Shown here: one piece after another, positions 1 to 9,202 of the stretch
Numbering within the stretch: position 1 is the stretch's first letter
Layout of the letters: every line of letters begins with the position of its first letter
Source: Anaerolineales bacterium
GTDB lineage: Bacteria; Chloroflexota; Anaerolineae; 4572-78; J111
Direction: 5' to 3'
Assembly: GCA_015075185.1 (NCBI GenBank)
Contig: JABTUW010000005.1
Location: forward strand, 248,001-312,000
DNA length: 64,000 nucleotides
Notes under the pieces: generated by a model
The model's database searches: none
What the model was told of the DNA's origin: nothing
Seen by the model: only the letters and a program-made list of their open reading frames with translations
Position numbers and translations under genes: made by a program

Positions 1-1191
1 GGTCTCGTCGCCGGTAAACATGCTCCAGACGATGCGGGTGTAGCTCTGAGCAGCCGGCGGCAGGTCGGCCTCAGCCAGGATCATCTGCCGGCAGGTGTCT
101 AACAAAATGGGTGAGCGGCGAGTGACGGCCCACAAACGAAAAAGCAGTCGCCCATAAAAATTATCCAGGGTGATCCGGCGGCAGACCGGGCGATAACCGG
201 CCGCAAAGTCCTGCCGGGAAACACCCTGCTGGATAGCCGTGCGGGCCGCGGCTGCGGCCGTTTGAAATGCGGCGCCAATGCCATCTTTGTACAGCCGGGT
301 AACCGCGGCGTCGCCGACCACGACCAGCCGGTCGGCATAATACCCCCGGGCCGGCGAAACAGCCACGCGTGGCCGGCAACTGCACAACAGGGGAACCCTC
401 CCTGGGAACAGGGAAAACAACCCCTGACCTTCCAGAAAATCGTTGATGGCGGTGGCAGGAAGTTTGTGTCCCAGGAGGGAGATATTAGCATAACGGCCTT
501 TTGGAATCAACGCGCCAAATACCAGCCCCGGAGGGTAATCGAAGAAGATATGCACTCGATTATTGGACAGGCCACCCGGCAGGGGTATTTCGTTCTGAGC
601 CATCATCTCGGTGTGGGGAGGCCGATAGCCCCAGGCCGGATCAAGCGGAGCGCGGGCATTGACGCCGGTAGCCAGCACCACCAGATCAGCTTGCAGATTC
701 TCATGAGCGGTGGCAACAATGGGGCGGTGGCCGGGTGAGATGGCCCTTACCTGGGCGCGTTGGACGGTGGCGCCCTGCAACTGAGCCTGATGCAGCAGCC
801 AACCATCGAAGGAATGAGGAAAAGGAGGATCGCCCCAGCGGGGACCACTGCCTCGATAGACACTGAAGATGCGTTGGCTGGGGTCCGGCTGGCGGATCGG
901 CAACTCCCTCCCCGACAGATGCAAAACATAAGTGTTCAACTCCGCCTGGATTACCTCTGGCGGCAGGCTAAGGCCAAGCATCTTCAAATTTTGCACCAGG
1001 GTAGAAGAGAGAATGCCGGCGCATCTGTTGCAGCCGCCAGGGCCGGGGCGGTTAAAGTCTCGAACCTCCAGAATAGTTACGGCCAGGTCCAGGTGCATCT
1101 CCCTGGCCAGACGCAGCAGGTGTAGGGCGGTGAAACTGCCGGCGGGACCCCCGCCAACTATGACGATCCGGCTGCCATTAATAAGCTGCAT
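1..1191 (-). CDS. FAD-dependent oxidoreductase, geranylgeranyl-reductase-like (partial, cut by left edge)
   Basis: Read by direct translation of the minus strand; about 397 codons are open and run off position 1. The N-terminus has a Rossmann dinucleotide motif (IVIVGGGPAGS, residues 9-19), and a second FAD motif, VVVGDAAVTRLYKDGIG, lies near residue 292. This arrangement is typical of the geranylgeranyl reductase/FixC/PHBH-type flavoproteins. A Cys-containing stretch (GGCNRCAGILSS) near residue 53 sits where prenyl reductases often carry a conserved Cys. The start at 1191 was chosen because GGAG precedes it by 5 nt; an in-frame ATG 13 codons upstream lacks a ribosome site. It could reduce isoprenoid chains of lipids or quinones, but the substrate is not shown by the sequence. 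Confidence 0.75.
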   Translation of the reverse strand, partial: MQLINGSRIVIVGGGPAGSFTALHLLRLAREMHLDLAVTILEVRDFNRPGPGGCNRCAGILSSTLVQNLKMLGLSLPPEVIQAELNTYVLHLSGRELPIRQPDPSQRIFSVYRGSGPRWGDPPFPHSFDGWLLHQAQLQGATVQRAQVRAISPGHRPIVATAHENLQADLVVLATGVNARAPLDPAWGYRPPHTEMMAQNEIPLPGGLSNNRVHIFFDYPPGLVFGALIPKGRYANISLLGHKLPATAINDFLEGQGLFSLFPGRVPLLCSCRPRVAVSPARGYYADRLVVVGDAAVTRLYKDGIGAAFQTAAAAARTAIQQGVSRQDFAAGYRPVCRRITLDNFYGRLLFRLWAVTRRSPILLDTCRQMILAEADLPPAAQSYTRIVWSMFTGDET

Positions 1192-1510
1192 GGCTACTCC
1201 GTTTTCGGCCACTCCAAGCGACTCCATAACGCCGATTTTTCGGTTGTGGGGGTCTTGTACATTTCCACCATTCAGGCGCCGATGATGAATTCGGCCTTAG
1301 CTCAAGGATATGTCAAAGTAACTCAACCCGATAGTGGCAGATGTCATCTTCTTTATTGAAGAGTGTCATTGTCTGAAAGCAATCCATCATTCCTACAGGA
1401 GGGCAAAATTTCTGGGGGAGTTTTTTTGTTTGTGATTAAGACTTTTGTCCAGGGGGGTAAAAAGCACGGGCATACGGATGAACGATGTGGCTTCGTTTTT
1501 CCGCGATGGA

Positions 1511-1558
1511 AAACGACGAGTCCGGCCAGCCGATTTTTCGGCTGGCCGGACTCGTTTT
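1511..1558 (-). terminator. Rho-independent terminator of the meta-cleavage/Liv operon
   Basis: A perfect 18-bp inverted repeat (1516-1533 and 1538-1555) with a 4-nt T loop lies 15 nt beyond the stop of the substrate-binding protein gene. On the minus strand it is followed by a short T run. The rest of the gap 1192-1572 shows no gene or other structure. Confidence 0.75.
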
Positions 1559-1572
1559 CAACAACTCAGCCG

Positions 1573-2889
1573 TTACCTTTCATTCCACGAGGGGGCCGGG
1601 TAAACAAAGTCGGCCGTAGCAAACTCCTTGGGCCAGACCAGTTCGATCTTGCCTTGCTGATATTGCAGGATCGGGCTGGAGACCTTGCCGGTGCCATCCG
1701 GGTTGAAACTGACCGGGCCGATCATGGTCTCCATGTTGGTCGCAGCAATGGCATCCCGGATTTGGTCTCGATCCAGGGAGCCAGCCCGTTCAATCGAGTC
1801 GGCCAGGATCTGCATCGCGGCATAGGATGGCCCAACCATAGGGTCCGCGGGGCGGCCGGCCAGAGCCTGGTAGTCGGTGTTCAGCTCCTCAACACCGGGA
1901 AACTTCATGGCATTGTGCCAGCCCGGCCCCAGGGTCACGTAATCGCCAACCGGGCCCAGTTCTTTCCCCCAGCCAGGCGCATCGGGGGCGCGCACGAAGA
2001 AGGAAAATTTGGGGGTGAAATCCAGCTCGGCCATTTGCTTGAAGATGGCGATACCATCAGGCGGGGTGGGCAGAGCCAGGACCGCCTCCGCTTCGGCGGC
2101 TTTAGCCTTGAGGATCATGTCGGAATAATCGGTGGAGCCGGGCGCGTACTCTTCATGGATCACGATTTCGTAGCCGTGCTCCGCTGCGCTCTCCTGCCAC
2201 AACTTGGCTAACTCTATCCCCCAATCTGTCTTCTCTTGAAAGATGGCGACTTTGGTTGGCCGCTGGTCCTCAGGCACGCTCTCGTTCAGGAACTCAAAAA
2301 CATCCCTGGCGATATCGGGTGATTTCCAGAACGGCGAGAAGAGGTACTTGTAGCCCTGCTGGTGAATCCCCCAGAACGCAAAAGCGACGCCCAGATAAGG
2401 CACTTTATTCTTTTCGGCAATTGCCGCGGCCGCGGCGTGCAGGCTGCTGCCAAACCCTCCCAGGTAGACGACCACATTTTGATCGGAGTAAAGCGTTTCT
2501 AAATGGCTGACCGTTTTGGTGGGGTCCGATTCGTCGTCCAAAAGGGTCAGGTGAACGGGAATCTTGGCGTTATATTCTTTAACAAAGATCCCCCCCTCCT
2601 TGTTAATATCCTCGACCGCCAGTTCGTAGCCTGCCTTCACTTGCCCCCCACCGCCGGCAAACGGGCCGGTCAGGGGGACGACCGCGCCAATCTCAATTGC
2701 CGCCGGAGCGTCGCCGGCTGGGGCCGCGGCTTCTTCCGTCATTGCCGGCGCAGCCGCTTCTGTCGCCGGTGCAGCCGGCTCTTCCGTCATTGCCGGGGCA
2801 GCCGCCGGTCCTGGCTGAGCCGCGCCGCAAGCGGTCAGCAGCAGCAATCCAAACAGTGCCAGCATCGAAAACACAAATTTTTTACTCAT
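1573..2889 (-). CDS. Liv-type ABC transporter substrate-binding lipoprotein
   Basis: 438 aa. A lipoprotein signal peptide (MSKKFVFSMLALFGLLLLTACG) is followed by an Ala/Pro/Glu/Thr-rich linker (about residues 24-65) that tethers the binding domain to the membrane. The mature part is a Peripla_BP_6 (LivK/urea/aromatic-acid type) protein beginning IEIGAVVPLTGPFAGGG. It is the last gene of the operon, and its ATG overlaps the permease stop (ATGA) with AAGGAGG upstream. Because the genes in front of it encode catechol meta-cleavage, the ligand may be an aromatic acid rather than a branched-chain amino acid. That is inference from context; the fold alone does not decide. Confidence 0.9.
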   Translation of the reverse strand: MSKKFVFSMLALFGLLLLTACGAAQPGPAAAPAMTEEPAAPATEAAAPAMTEEAAAPAGDAPAAIEIGAVVPLTGPFAGGGGQVKAGYELAVEDINKEGGIFVKEYNAKIPVHLTLLDDESDPTKTVSHLETLYSDQNVVVYLGGFGSSLHAAAAAIAEKNKVPYLGVAFAFWGIHQQGYKYLFSPFWKSPDIARDVFEFLNESVPEDQRPTKVAIFQEKTDWGIELAKLWQESAAEHGYEIVIHEEYAPGSTDYSDMILKAKAAEAEAVLALPTPPDGIAIFKQMAELDFTPKFSFFVRAPDAPGWGKELGPVGDYVTLGPGWHNAMKFPGVEELNTDYQALAGRPADPMVGPSYAAMQILADSIERAGSLDRDQIRDAIAATNMETMIGPVSFNPDGTGKVSSPILQYQQGKIELVWPKEFATADFVYPAPSWNER

Positions 2890-3857
2890 TCTGTCCTCCT
2901 TATAGATTTGATTTGATGAAAAAATTTGTACCGCGCCTGAAATTTAGGCGTTAAGGCCAAGATTCGCTCCCAGGCTTCGACCAACCCCCCCGGCAGGAGC
3001 AAAACGACCAGGATGAACAGGCTGCCAAACAAAATAAGGTGAATGTCTACCAAGGTTTTGGCTAAAACATCGCGCAGTAACACAAAAAAGACGGCGCCCA
3101 CAACCGGTCCAATCAGGGTGCCGACGCCTCCGACAAAGGTGATGAGCAGGGCATCGAAGGTCCAGGCGGGGCCAAAGGGCAGAGCGTGATAATAACTGAC
3201 GTGATAATGAGCAAAAACGCTCCCGGCCAGGCCGGCGAAGAAAGCACTCAGCCCCAACGCCAAAAGTTTGTGCCGGAAGGCATTGATACCCACCGATTGG
3301 GCCGCGGCCTCATCCTCCCGCACTGCCATCATCCCCAGGCCGGCCCGCGAACGGCTCAAGAGATAGCTGGTTGCCAGCGTGAGAACCATCAACCCCAGCG
3401 CCAGAAAATAGCGCGGGGCTAGACTGTAAGCGGCAATGTGCTCGGCCGGGAGCGCCGAAACCACAGGCAGCCGGTTACTGACCGTCAGGCGCAAAATCTC
3501 AGCCATCGCCAGGGTACCGATAGAAAAATAGACTCCCTTAAGGCGCAGGGCCGGCACCCCGATCAGCAGGGCAAAGGCGACCGCGACGAGGCCCCCGGCG
3601 AACAGGCTCAGGCCGAGGGGCTGGCCCGCCGCCAGCCAAAGCAGGCGCGTCGTCAACGCGCCCAAGCCAAAGAAGGCGGCATGCCCCAGGCTGATTTGGC
3701 CCGCGTAGCCGCTTAAAATATTCCAGCTTGAGGCCAGGGTGCTGAACAGAAAAATGAGAAACAAAAGGTTGAGCACGTCGCTGCGAGCTGTAAACCAGGG
3801 CACAAGCGCCAACACTCCGCCGAGCACGATGAGTAGCACCCTTTTCCCATTAATCAC
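2886..3857 (-). CDS. Liv-type ABC transporter permease (LivM-like)
   Basis: About 323 aa, polytopic. It contains the LivM-family stretch ILSGYAGQISLGHAAFFGLG near the N-terminus and several further membrane helices, ending in a short basic tail. The preferred start is GTG at 3857, preceded by GGAGG with 8-nt spacing; it overlaps the LivH stop by 8 nt. A TTG at 3872 is in frame but would place the ribosome site inside the gene. It pairs with the LivH-like permease to form the membrane channel of the importer encoded at 1573-6181. Confidence 0.9.
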   Translation of the reverse strand: MINGKRVLLIVLGGVLALVPWFTARSDVLNLLFLIFLFSTLASSWNILSGYAGQISLGHAAFFGLGALTTRLLWLAAGQPLGLSLFAGGLVAVAFALLIGVPALRLKGVYFSIGTLAMAEILRLTVSNRLPVVSALPAEHIAAYSLAPRYFLALGLMVLTLATSYLLSRSRAGLGMMAVREDEAAAQSVGINAFRHKLLALGLSAFFAGLAGSVFAHYHVSYYHALPFGPAWTFDALLITFVGGVGTLIGPVVGAVFFVLLRDVLAKTLVDIHLILFGSLFILVVLLLPGGLVEAWERILALTPKFQARYKFFHQIKSIRRTE

Positions 3858-4737
3858 TCGGCCTACCTCCAAATAACCCCTGCGGTTTGAGGCTTAACAC
3901 GAGTAAGAAGAGGACCAGGCCAATCAATTCCCGGTAAGCCCCGCCAAAAAAGAAGGCGCTCAGCGATTCAGCCACACCCAGGACCAGGCCGCTAAAAAAT
4001 GTTCCCGTAATGCTGCCCAGCCCGGCCAGGATCACGACAATCAGGGATTTTAGCGTCCATGTGAGTCCAATGGCCGGGTTGATGCTGTAACCGACCGTGA
4101 CCAGAGTGCCGGCTATCCCGGCCAGGGCCGCACTCAGGGCAAAGGCGATGAAATAGGCTGTGCGCACATTGATCCCGGTCAGCGAGGCCGTCTCCCAATC
4201 TTCCGCCGTGGCGCGAATGGCTTTGCCCCAGTAAGTCTGGTTCAGGAACCAGCGCAGGCCGAACACGCCCAGAAAGGCGATGCCTAACCCAGCCAAACGA
4301 ATGATCGGAAAACGCACCCCGGCGAACTCCAGGGCCGCGCGGGCATAGTCAACGGTAATGGTCCGCTCGTCGGCCGTCCACAGACGAATGGCAATGGTTT
4401 GTAGAATCAGCGTCAGGCCAAAGCCGATGAGCAGGGAGTTCTTGATCCTGATTTCTTCTCGAAAATGGATCACTCGGGCGAACAATCCCAGGTGCAGACC
4501 GCCGCCGATCACCAACAGCAGGGGTACGACCAGCAGTAAAGAGACAAAGGGGTCCACATCATACAGGTTGAAAAGCCAGAAACTGGCATAACCGCCAATC
4601 ATCAGCAATTCCCCGTGCGCCACGTTGAGAATCTTTAACACCCCAAAGGCCAACGACAAACCGACCGCCGCCAGGCCGTACAGCGCGCCCACCAGTATCC
4701 CAAAGGTAATATTTTGCCCCACCGCTTCAAGCATCAT
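3850..4737 (-). CDS. Liv-type ABC transporter permease (LivH-like)
   Basis: 295 aa integral membrane protein with the LivH signature LNVAHGELLMIGGYASFWL (about residues 36-54), followed by further hydrophobic segments and the cytoplasmic coupling region EDWETASLTGINV. It starts with two Met codons, 18 nt after the upstream ATPase gene, and overlaps the LivM-like gene downstream, consistent with translational coupling of the two permeases. Substrate unknown; an aromatic acid is plausible from context. Confidence 0.9.
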   Translation of the reverse strand: MMLEAVGQNITFGILVGALYGLAAVGLSLAFGVLKILNVAHGELLMIGGYASFWLFNLYDVDPFVSLLLVVPLLLVIGGGLHLGLFARVIHFREEIRIKNSLLIGFGLTLILQTIAIRLWTADERTITVDYARAALEFAGVRFPIIRLAGLGIAFLGVFGLRWFLNQTYWGKAIRATAEDWETASLTGINVRTAYFIAFALSAALAGIAGTLVTVGYSINPAIGLTWTLKSLIVVILAGLGSITGTFFSGLVLGVAESLSAFFFGGAYRELIGLVLFLLVLSLKPQGLFGGRPSD

Positions 4738-4755
4738 AATGCCTATGCCAGCTCC

Positions 4756-5460
4756 TCATAAACCCAGGTAAGCTTCCTTAACCCGCTCGTCTCGCAGCAG
4801 GCATTCGGCGCTGTCGTGCTGAACAATCCGCCCGCTCTCGATCACGTAAGCGTGCCGCGCTATCTCCAGCGATAATCGAACATTTTGCTCCACCAGCAAA
4901 ATAGAGACGCCTTCGGCGCTCACGCGCTTAATCACCTCAAAAATCTGCTTGACGATCAGCGGGGCCAGTCCCAACGAAGGTTCATCTAACATGAGCAGGG
5001 TTGGCCTGGACATCATCGCCCGGCCGATGGCCAGCATCTGCCGTTCCCCGCCGCTGAGCGTGCCGGCTTTCTGGGCCTGGCGCTCGGCCAGGATAGGGAA
5101 AATTTCAAACACCTGGCTCAGGGTCGCGGCTTTACCGGGCCGGGCTTTGGCCGGAAAAGCGCCCAGTTCCAGATTTTCCAAAACGCTCAGGCTGGCAAAG
5201 ACCCCCTTCCACTCCGGAACCAGCGATAAGCCCAAATCCACAATCTGATGCGGGAAGCACCGGTCTATCCGTTCCCCGCAAAAGGTGACCTGGCCCCGGC
5301 TGGGTTTGAGCAGCCCGGCAATCGTCTTCAAAGTCGTAGTTTTTCCGGCCCCGTTGGGGCCGATCAGGGCCACGATGTCCCCCTGTTCCACCTCCAGCGA
5401 CACATCCCACAAAACCTGCAGATCGCCGTAACAAACATCCAGACCCTCAACCTTGAGCAT
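4756..5460 (-). CDS. Liv-type ABC transporter ATP-binding protein (LivF-like)
   Basis: About 234 aa. Walker A is GPNGAGKTT, the signature is LSGGERQMLAIGRA, Walker B is LLMLDEPSLGLAP, and an H-loop region follows (ILLVEQNVR). The LEIARHAYVIESGRIV stretch near the C-terminus is typical of LivF. The ATG at 5460 is preferred (GGGAGC six nt upstream) over an in-frame start eight codons earlier; it overlaps the end of the LivG-like gene by 14 nt. It powers import together with the LivG-like subunit. Confidence 0.92.
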   Translation of the reverse strand: MLKVEGLDVCYGDLQVLWDVSLEVEQGDIVALIGPNGAGKTTTLKTIAGLLKPSRGQVTFCGERIDRCFPHQIVDLGLSLVPEWKGVFASLSVLENLELGAFPAKARPGKAATLSQVFEIFPILAERQAQKAGTLSGGERQMLAIGRAMMSRPTLLMLDEPSLGLAPLIVKQIFEVIKRVSAEGVSILLVEQNVRLSLEIARHAYVIESGRIVQHDSAECLLRDERVKEAYLGL

Positions 5461-6181
5461 AATCGCTCCCCAGGTAAGCGGCAATCACTTCAGGCTCAGC
5501 GACGATAGCTGCCGGCGGCCCTTCGGCAATTTTTTGCCCAACGCTCAACACGATGATGCGGTCGGATAGGCCCATAATCGCCTTGACGATATGCTCGACG
5601 ACAACCAGGGTAATTCCCGTCGCCTTGATCTCGGCCAGGAGTTTCATCATGGCCTGGACTTCCACCGGATTCAGGCCGGCCATAAATTCATCCAAAAGCA
5701 GGAGACGGGGTTTGGCCGCCAGCGCCCGGCCTAACTCCAGCCGTTTGCGCTCGATCACGGTCAGGTCACGGGCCAGCACGCCCGCCTTGTCGCCCAATCC
5801 CAGCGAGGTCAGGATCGCCCGGGCGTCAGCCTCAGCGGCGGCAATTGTTTTGGCCGGGTGGCAGCCGTAGGCCCGCCCGACCATAATATTTTGCAGGGCC
5901 GTTAAGTGAAGAAAGGGTTTGACCAGTTGAAATGTCCGGGCGATGCCCCGCCGGGAAATCTCATGGGGTGGCAGAGCGGTGATGTTCGCCCCTTCAAATT
6001 CGATAAAAGCGCCGGGATTCGGCTTTAAGAAGCCGGTGACGACGTTGAAAACGGTAGATTTGCCCGACCCGTTCGGGCCAATCAAGCCGACCGTCTCCCC
6101 CGCTTCGATCTGAAATGAAACCTGGTTAAGAGCCAGCAGGCCGCCAAATGATTTAGAGAGCTTTTCTACCTTCAGCATCAT
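5447..6181 (-). CDS. Liv-type ABC transporter ATP-binding protein (LivG-like)
   Basis: 244 aa ATPase with Walker A GPNGSGKSTVFN, Walker B LLLLDEFMAGLNP and the LivG-type stretch ARTFQLVKPFLHLTALQNIM after the Q-loop. The signature region reads LTVIERKRLELGRALA, a degenerate form of LSGGQ that is common in LivG proteins. It is the first transporter gene after the catabolic block, separated from the hydratase by a 247-bp gap that carries a REP-like repeat. The start is one of two adjacent Met codons (6181 or 6178). Confidence 0.92.
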   Translation of the reverse strand: MMLKVEKLSKSFGGLLALNQVSFQIEAGETVGLIGPNGSGKSTVFNVVTGFLKPNPGAFIEFEGANITALPPHEISRRGIARTFQLVKPFLHLTALQNIMVGRAYGCHPAKTIAAAEADARAILTSLGLGDKAGVLARDLTVIERKRLELGRALAAKPRLLLLDEFMAGLNPVEVQAMMKLLAEIKATGITLVVVEHIVKAIMGLSDRIIVLSVGQKIAEGPPAAIVAEPEVIAAYLGSDYAQG

Positions 6182-6283
6182 ATGTAAATCGCTCCCTTCA
6201 GCGGGTGAGTGCCTTCTATGGCAAAGAGGTTGTTGATGAAGAAATTATCAACCTGAGTTCGAAATTAGCTCGGAAATCCCCCC

Positions 6284-6404
6284 CTTCGACAAGCTCAGGG
6301 CGCAGCTTCGATACGCGCTTTCGCGCTACTCAGGATGATTTTCGGCTCATAATCGCATCCTGAGTAGCCCTGAGCGAAGCGAGGGCCTATCAAAGGATGC
6401 GATT
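6284..6404. repeat. REP-like nested inverted repeat in an intergenic gap
   Basis: Two nested inverted repeats occupy the gap between hydratase and LivG-like genes. One is 12 bp (6326-6337 with 6356-6367) and one is 10 bp (6351-6360 with 6395-6404). The sequence includes CCTTCGACAAGCTCAGG and TTCGATACGCG words that recur at 49641-49677, 57932-58044 and inside the GH1 gene. It resembles dispersed REP-like elements; it may form an mRNA hairpin within the operon. Confidence 0.6.
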
Positions 6405-6428
6405 TACAGATACTCCAACCTCAGGTTA

Positions 6429-7220
6429 TCAAGTAAACTTGACCGTCAAAGGTGGTTGGCCGAACATCTCCAGGATAAACGTATCGCCGGCCGCCGCCGG
6501 GAGGGCGCGAGCTAACGCACCCGAAATGACGATATCCCCCGGTTCAAGCCTAATGCCGAACTCGGCCAGCTTGTTAATCAGCCAGGCGACAGATTTGGCC
6601 GGATGACCCAGAGCCGCGGCCCCAATACCTTCGGCGGCGGCTTCCCCGTTTTGCTGGATGATCATGCCTAGCAGCCGCAGGTCAACTTCAAGCATCTGCT
6701 TGCTCCACGGGCCGACGGCAAAGCCGCCATAGGAGGCATTATCGGCTATGGTGTCAACCAGCTTGATGCGCCAGTTCTCAATCCGGCTGTCAATAATTTC
6801 CACCGCCGGGGCCAGGGCCTCCGTTGCCGCCAGAACCTGGTTCCAGGTTACACCCGGTCCGCGCAATCCCTGCCCAAACAGAAAAGCGATTTCGCCTTCC
6901 AGACGGGGCTGGAGAAATGTATCAGCCCCTACCTCGACCTGTCCACCCTGAGCGGTATAGTAACGCGACCCCCAGAGCGCACCATAATCGGGCTCGTTGA
7001 CCTTGAATTGCTGCTGGATCGCCTGGCTGGTCAGGCCAATTTTGCGTCCCATGATCTTCTCGCCGTGAGCCAAACGCAGCTCGGTCCACCGCGTTTGAAT
7101 GGCATAAGCCTCTTCTACGCTCGTCAGGCCGATGCTCTCGCTCAAGGGTGGGATCGGGGCGCGTTTTTCCCAGGCATGGTTGAGCATGTGGGCCAATGCT
7201 GCTACAGATGGCTTTGACAT
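6429..7220 (-). CDS. 2-hydroxypenta-2,4-dienoate hydratase (2-keto-4-pentenoate hydratase)
   Basis: 263 aa, the usual length of the MhpD/DmpE/XylJ family. It hydrates 2-hydroxypenta-2,4-dienoate to 4-hydroxy-2-oxovalerate. Family features include GRKIGLTSQAIQQQF near residue 55, EGEIAFLFG near residue 110 with the acidic metal ligands of the fumarylacetoacetate-hydrolase-like fold, and VEIIDSRI near residue 140. The ATG at 7220 has GAGAGGTG upstream; ten extra codons in the longer frame are unlikely. It directly follows the ring-fission hydrolase, whose product it uses. Confidence 0.9.
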   Translation of the reverse strand: MSKPSVAALAHMLNHAWEKRAPIPPLSESIGLTSVEEAYAIQTRWTELRLAHGEKIMGRKIGLTSQAIQQQFKVNEPDYGALWGSRYYTAQGGQVEVGADTFLQPRLEGEIAFLFGQGLRGPGVTWNQVLAATEALAPAVEIIDSRIENWRIKLVDTIADNASYGGFAVGPWSKQMLEVDLRLLGMIIQQNGEAAAEGIGAAALGHPAKSVAWLINKLAEFGIRLEPGDIVISGALARALPAAAGDTFILEMFGQPPLTVKFT

Positions 7221-7250
7221 AAGCTGTTCACCTCTCTCCGGCCGCTGCAA

Positions 7251-8108
7251 CTACATTTGCCCGGTAAAAAAGTCCAGCAGAAGCCGGTGGAAACTTTGGC
7301 TGCGTTCAACCTGGACCCAGTGGCTGCACTGGCCGTAAACGTGAAGCTGCACATTAGGCAGGCGCTGCGCCAGGTAGAGACTAGTTTCCAGGGAGACAAT
7401 AGCGTCATCGCGGCCATGCACCAGCAGGATGGGGTGGCGTAGCCGGCTCAGGGCGAGATCAGGCACAACCAGTTCGTCCAGCACTTTTTGGCGAGGCGCG
7501 GGGAACATGGCTTCAAAGGAACGGCGGATCTCAGGCTGCATGGCCGCCTCAAAGCGGGCCTGGGCAATCGCCTCCAGGCGGCCGCTCACAATGCCGACAT
7601 CGTGGACAAACCAGGTTATCACCTGGGCCATGGTCCGGGGCGAAGGATCGTTATAGAAGCCCCACAGCCGGTCCAGGCCAGGGGTCAGGCGGCAGGGCGC
7701 GCCAATGGCGCCCATCAGCACCACTTTATCGAACCGCTGCGGCGCGGCCATCAACAGCGGCAGGGCAATCGCGCCGCCCATGGAATTGCCGACCAGGTGG
7801 ACTTTGTCCAACTTTAATTCATCCAGCAAGGCCAACTGCTGGTCAACCCAGCGGCGCATCCACTCCTGGATGCGGATGGGCGGCGGGTTGGGGTGGTCGC
7901 TTTCACCGAAACCGATCAAGTCGGGGGCCAGGCAGTCGAAGTGCTCGCCCAGCGCAGGCAAAGCATACTGCCAGTTCGACCAGCCGGTCGCCCCGGGACC
8001 GGAGCCATGCAGGAACAGGACAGCTTCATCTTTTCCAGCGCCGGCCCGATTGAGAAACGTCGCCCCGCCAGCAGTTTGAAGGGTGGCAGTCTTGTTTTCA
8101 GCAGCCAT
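7251..8108 (-). CDS. Alpha/beta hydrolase, meta-cleavage product hydrolase
   Basis: 285 aa. Oxyanion region FLHGSGPGATGWSNW (from about residue 32), nucleophile motif LVGNSMGGA (Ser near residue 109), acidic residue in HGRDD, and catalytic His in YGQCSHWVQVER. The HGSGPGA motif and C-terminal SHWVQVE are characteristic of DmpD/XylF/BphD/MhpC carbon-carbon hydrolases, which split ring-fission products into 2-hydroxypentadienoate and a carboxylic acid. GAGGAG precedes the ATG. It lies between the aldolase and hydratase genes. The exact acid released depends on the ring substituent, which the sequence does not reveal. Confidence 0.88.
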   Translation of the reverse strand: MAAENKTATLQTAGGATFLNRAGAGKDEAVLFLHGSGPGATGWSNWQYALPALGEHFDCLAPDLIGFGESDHPNPPPIRIQEWMRRWVDQQLALLDELKLDKVHLVGNSMGGAIALPLLMAAPQRFDKVVLMGAIGAPCRLTPGLDRLWGFYNDPSPRTMAQVITWFVHDVGIVSGRLEAIAQARFEAAMQPEIRRSFEAMFPAPRQKVLDELVVPDLALSRLRHPILLVHGRDDAIVSLETSLYLAQRLPNVQLHVYGQCSHWVQVERSQSFHRLLLDFFTGQM

Positions 8109-8129
8109 ATGAATTATCTCCTCGAAAAT

Positions 8130-8191
8130 AGTAGACGGTAGACGGTAGACAGTAGACAGGGTAGATGATAAGCCTGCTACTTGCTACCCTG
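8130..8191. repeat. GTAGACG-rich repeat and hairpin
   Basis: Short degenerate tandem units (GTAGACGGTAGACGGTAGAC) are followed by an 8-bp inverted repeat (8157-8164 with 8184-8191). It sits between aldolase and hydrolase genes. A related copy is found at 11946-11975 in front of the dioxygenase gene. Confidence 0.55.
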
Positions 8192-8197
8192 CTGCCC

Positions 8198-9202
8198 TCA
8201 TTTTTGATTAGACGCCAATTCAAGAGTGACATCAAGAATCCAGTCCTCCTGGCCGGCGACAGCCTTGCGCCGTCCCAGTTCGACCAGGATGTCGCGCGGG
8301 TCTACGCGATACTTCTCCCCCAGCCGTTTGGCATGCAGCAGGAAGGTAGAGTAGACACCGGCATAGCCGAGGGCAATCGAGTCCCGGTCGGGGATGGGTT
8401 GGAACGGCATTATGGGCGCGACCACAAACTCGGCCGCATCCATCAGGCCAAAAACATTCAGGCCGGGATTCAGCCCCAATTTGTCCAGTGTAGCCGCCAG
8501 CAGCTCGGTGGCCGCGTTGCCGGCCCCGGCGCCCAGCCCCCGCAGGGTGCCGTCAATCTGGTCGGCCCCGGCCTCCAGCGCCGCCAGCGTATTGCCGATG
8601 GCCAGGCCCAGGTTGTTGTGGGCATGAAAGCCAACCTGGACCGAAAGCGCCTCTTTGAGCGCCCTAACCCGGCCGGCCGCGTCGGCGGGCAGCATCGCCC
8701 CGGCCGAGTCGACAATATAGACACAATCCGCGCCGTAGGACTCCATTAAGCGGGCCTGCTCGGCCAGAAACTCCGCCGGGCGCATATGGGCCATCATCAA
8801 AAAGCCGACGGTTTCCAGGCCCATCTCCTTGGCCAGGCCAAAATGCTGCTGGGAGACGTCGGCCTCGGTGCATTGGGTGGCAATCCGCACCACCTGCACC
8901 CCCCGCTCGACCGCCTGCCTCAGTTCCTGCCGGGTGCCGATGCCGGGCAGCAGCAGCGCGGCAATTTTGGCCTGTTTGGCGGTGCGGCGCGCCTCTTCGA
9001 TCAAATCCAGCTCCGAGACGCGGGAAAAACCATACTGGAGGGAGGAGCCGGCCAGACCATCGCCGTGGGTCACTTCAATGACCGAAACGCCGGACTCATC
9101 CAGGGCTTTGACAATGGCCTGCACCTGGGCCCGGGTAAATTGATGCCGCATGGCATGGGAACCGTCGCGCAGGGTGGTATCCGTCAGACGAACGAGCGTC
9201 AT
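8198..9202 (-). CDS. 4-hydroxy-2-oxovalerate aldolase
   Basis: 334 aa, standard for the DmpG/MhpE family. It splits 4-hydroxy-2-oxovalerate into pyruvate and acetaldehyde. The N-terminus RLTDTTLRDGSHAMRHQFT contains the catalytic Arg and the Asp metal ligand; GFHAHNNLGLAIGN (about residue 195) contains the two metal-binding His residues. Its start overlaps the stop of the acetaldehyde dehydrogenase gene (ATGA), matching the known physical aldolase-dehydrogenase complex that channels acetaldehyde. Confidence 0.95.
   Translation of the reverse strand: MTLVRLTDTTLRDGSHAMRHQFTRAQVQAIVKALDESGVSVIEVTHGDGLAGSSLQYGFSRVSELDLIEEARRTAKQAKIAALLLPGIGTRQELRQAVERGVQVVRIATQCTEADVSQQHFGLAKEMGLETVGFLMMAHMRPAEFLAEQARLMESYGADCVYIVDSAGAMLPADAAGRVRALKEALSVQVGFHAHNNLGLAIGNTLAALEAGADQIDGTLRGLGAGAGNAATELLAATLDKLGLNPGLNVFGLMDAAEFVVAPIMPFQPIPDRDSIALGYAGVYSTFLLHAKRLGEKYRVDPRDILVELGRRKAVAGQEDWILDVTLELASNQK

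Noticed and set aside
1363..2211. Plus-strand open frame of 282 codons
   Set aside because: It is the antisense of the substrate-binding protein gene, with low-complexity composition and no family features.
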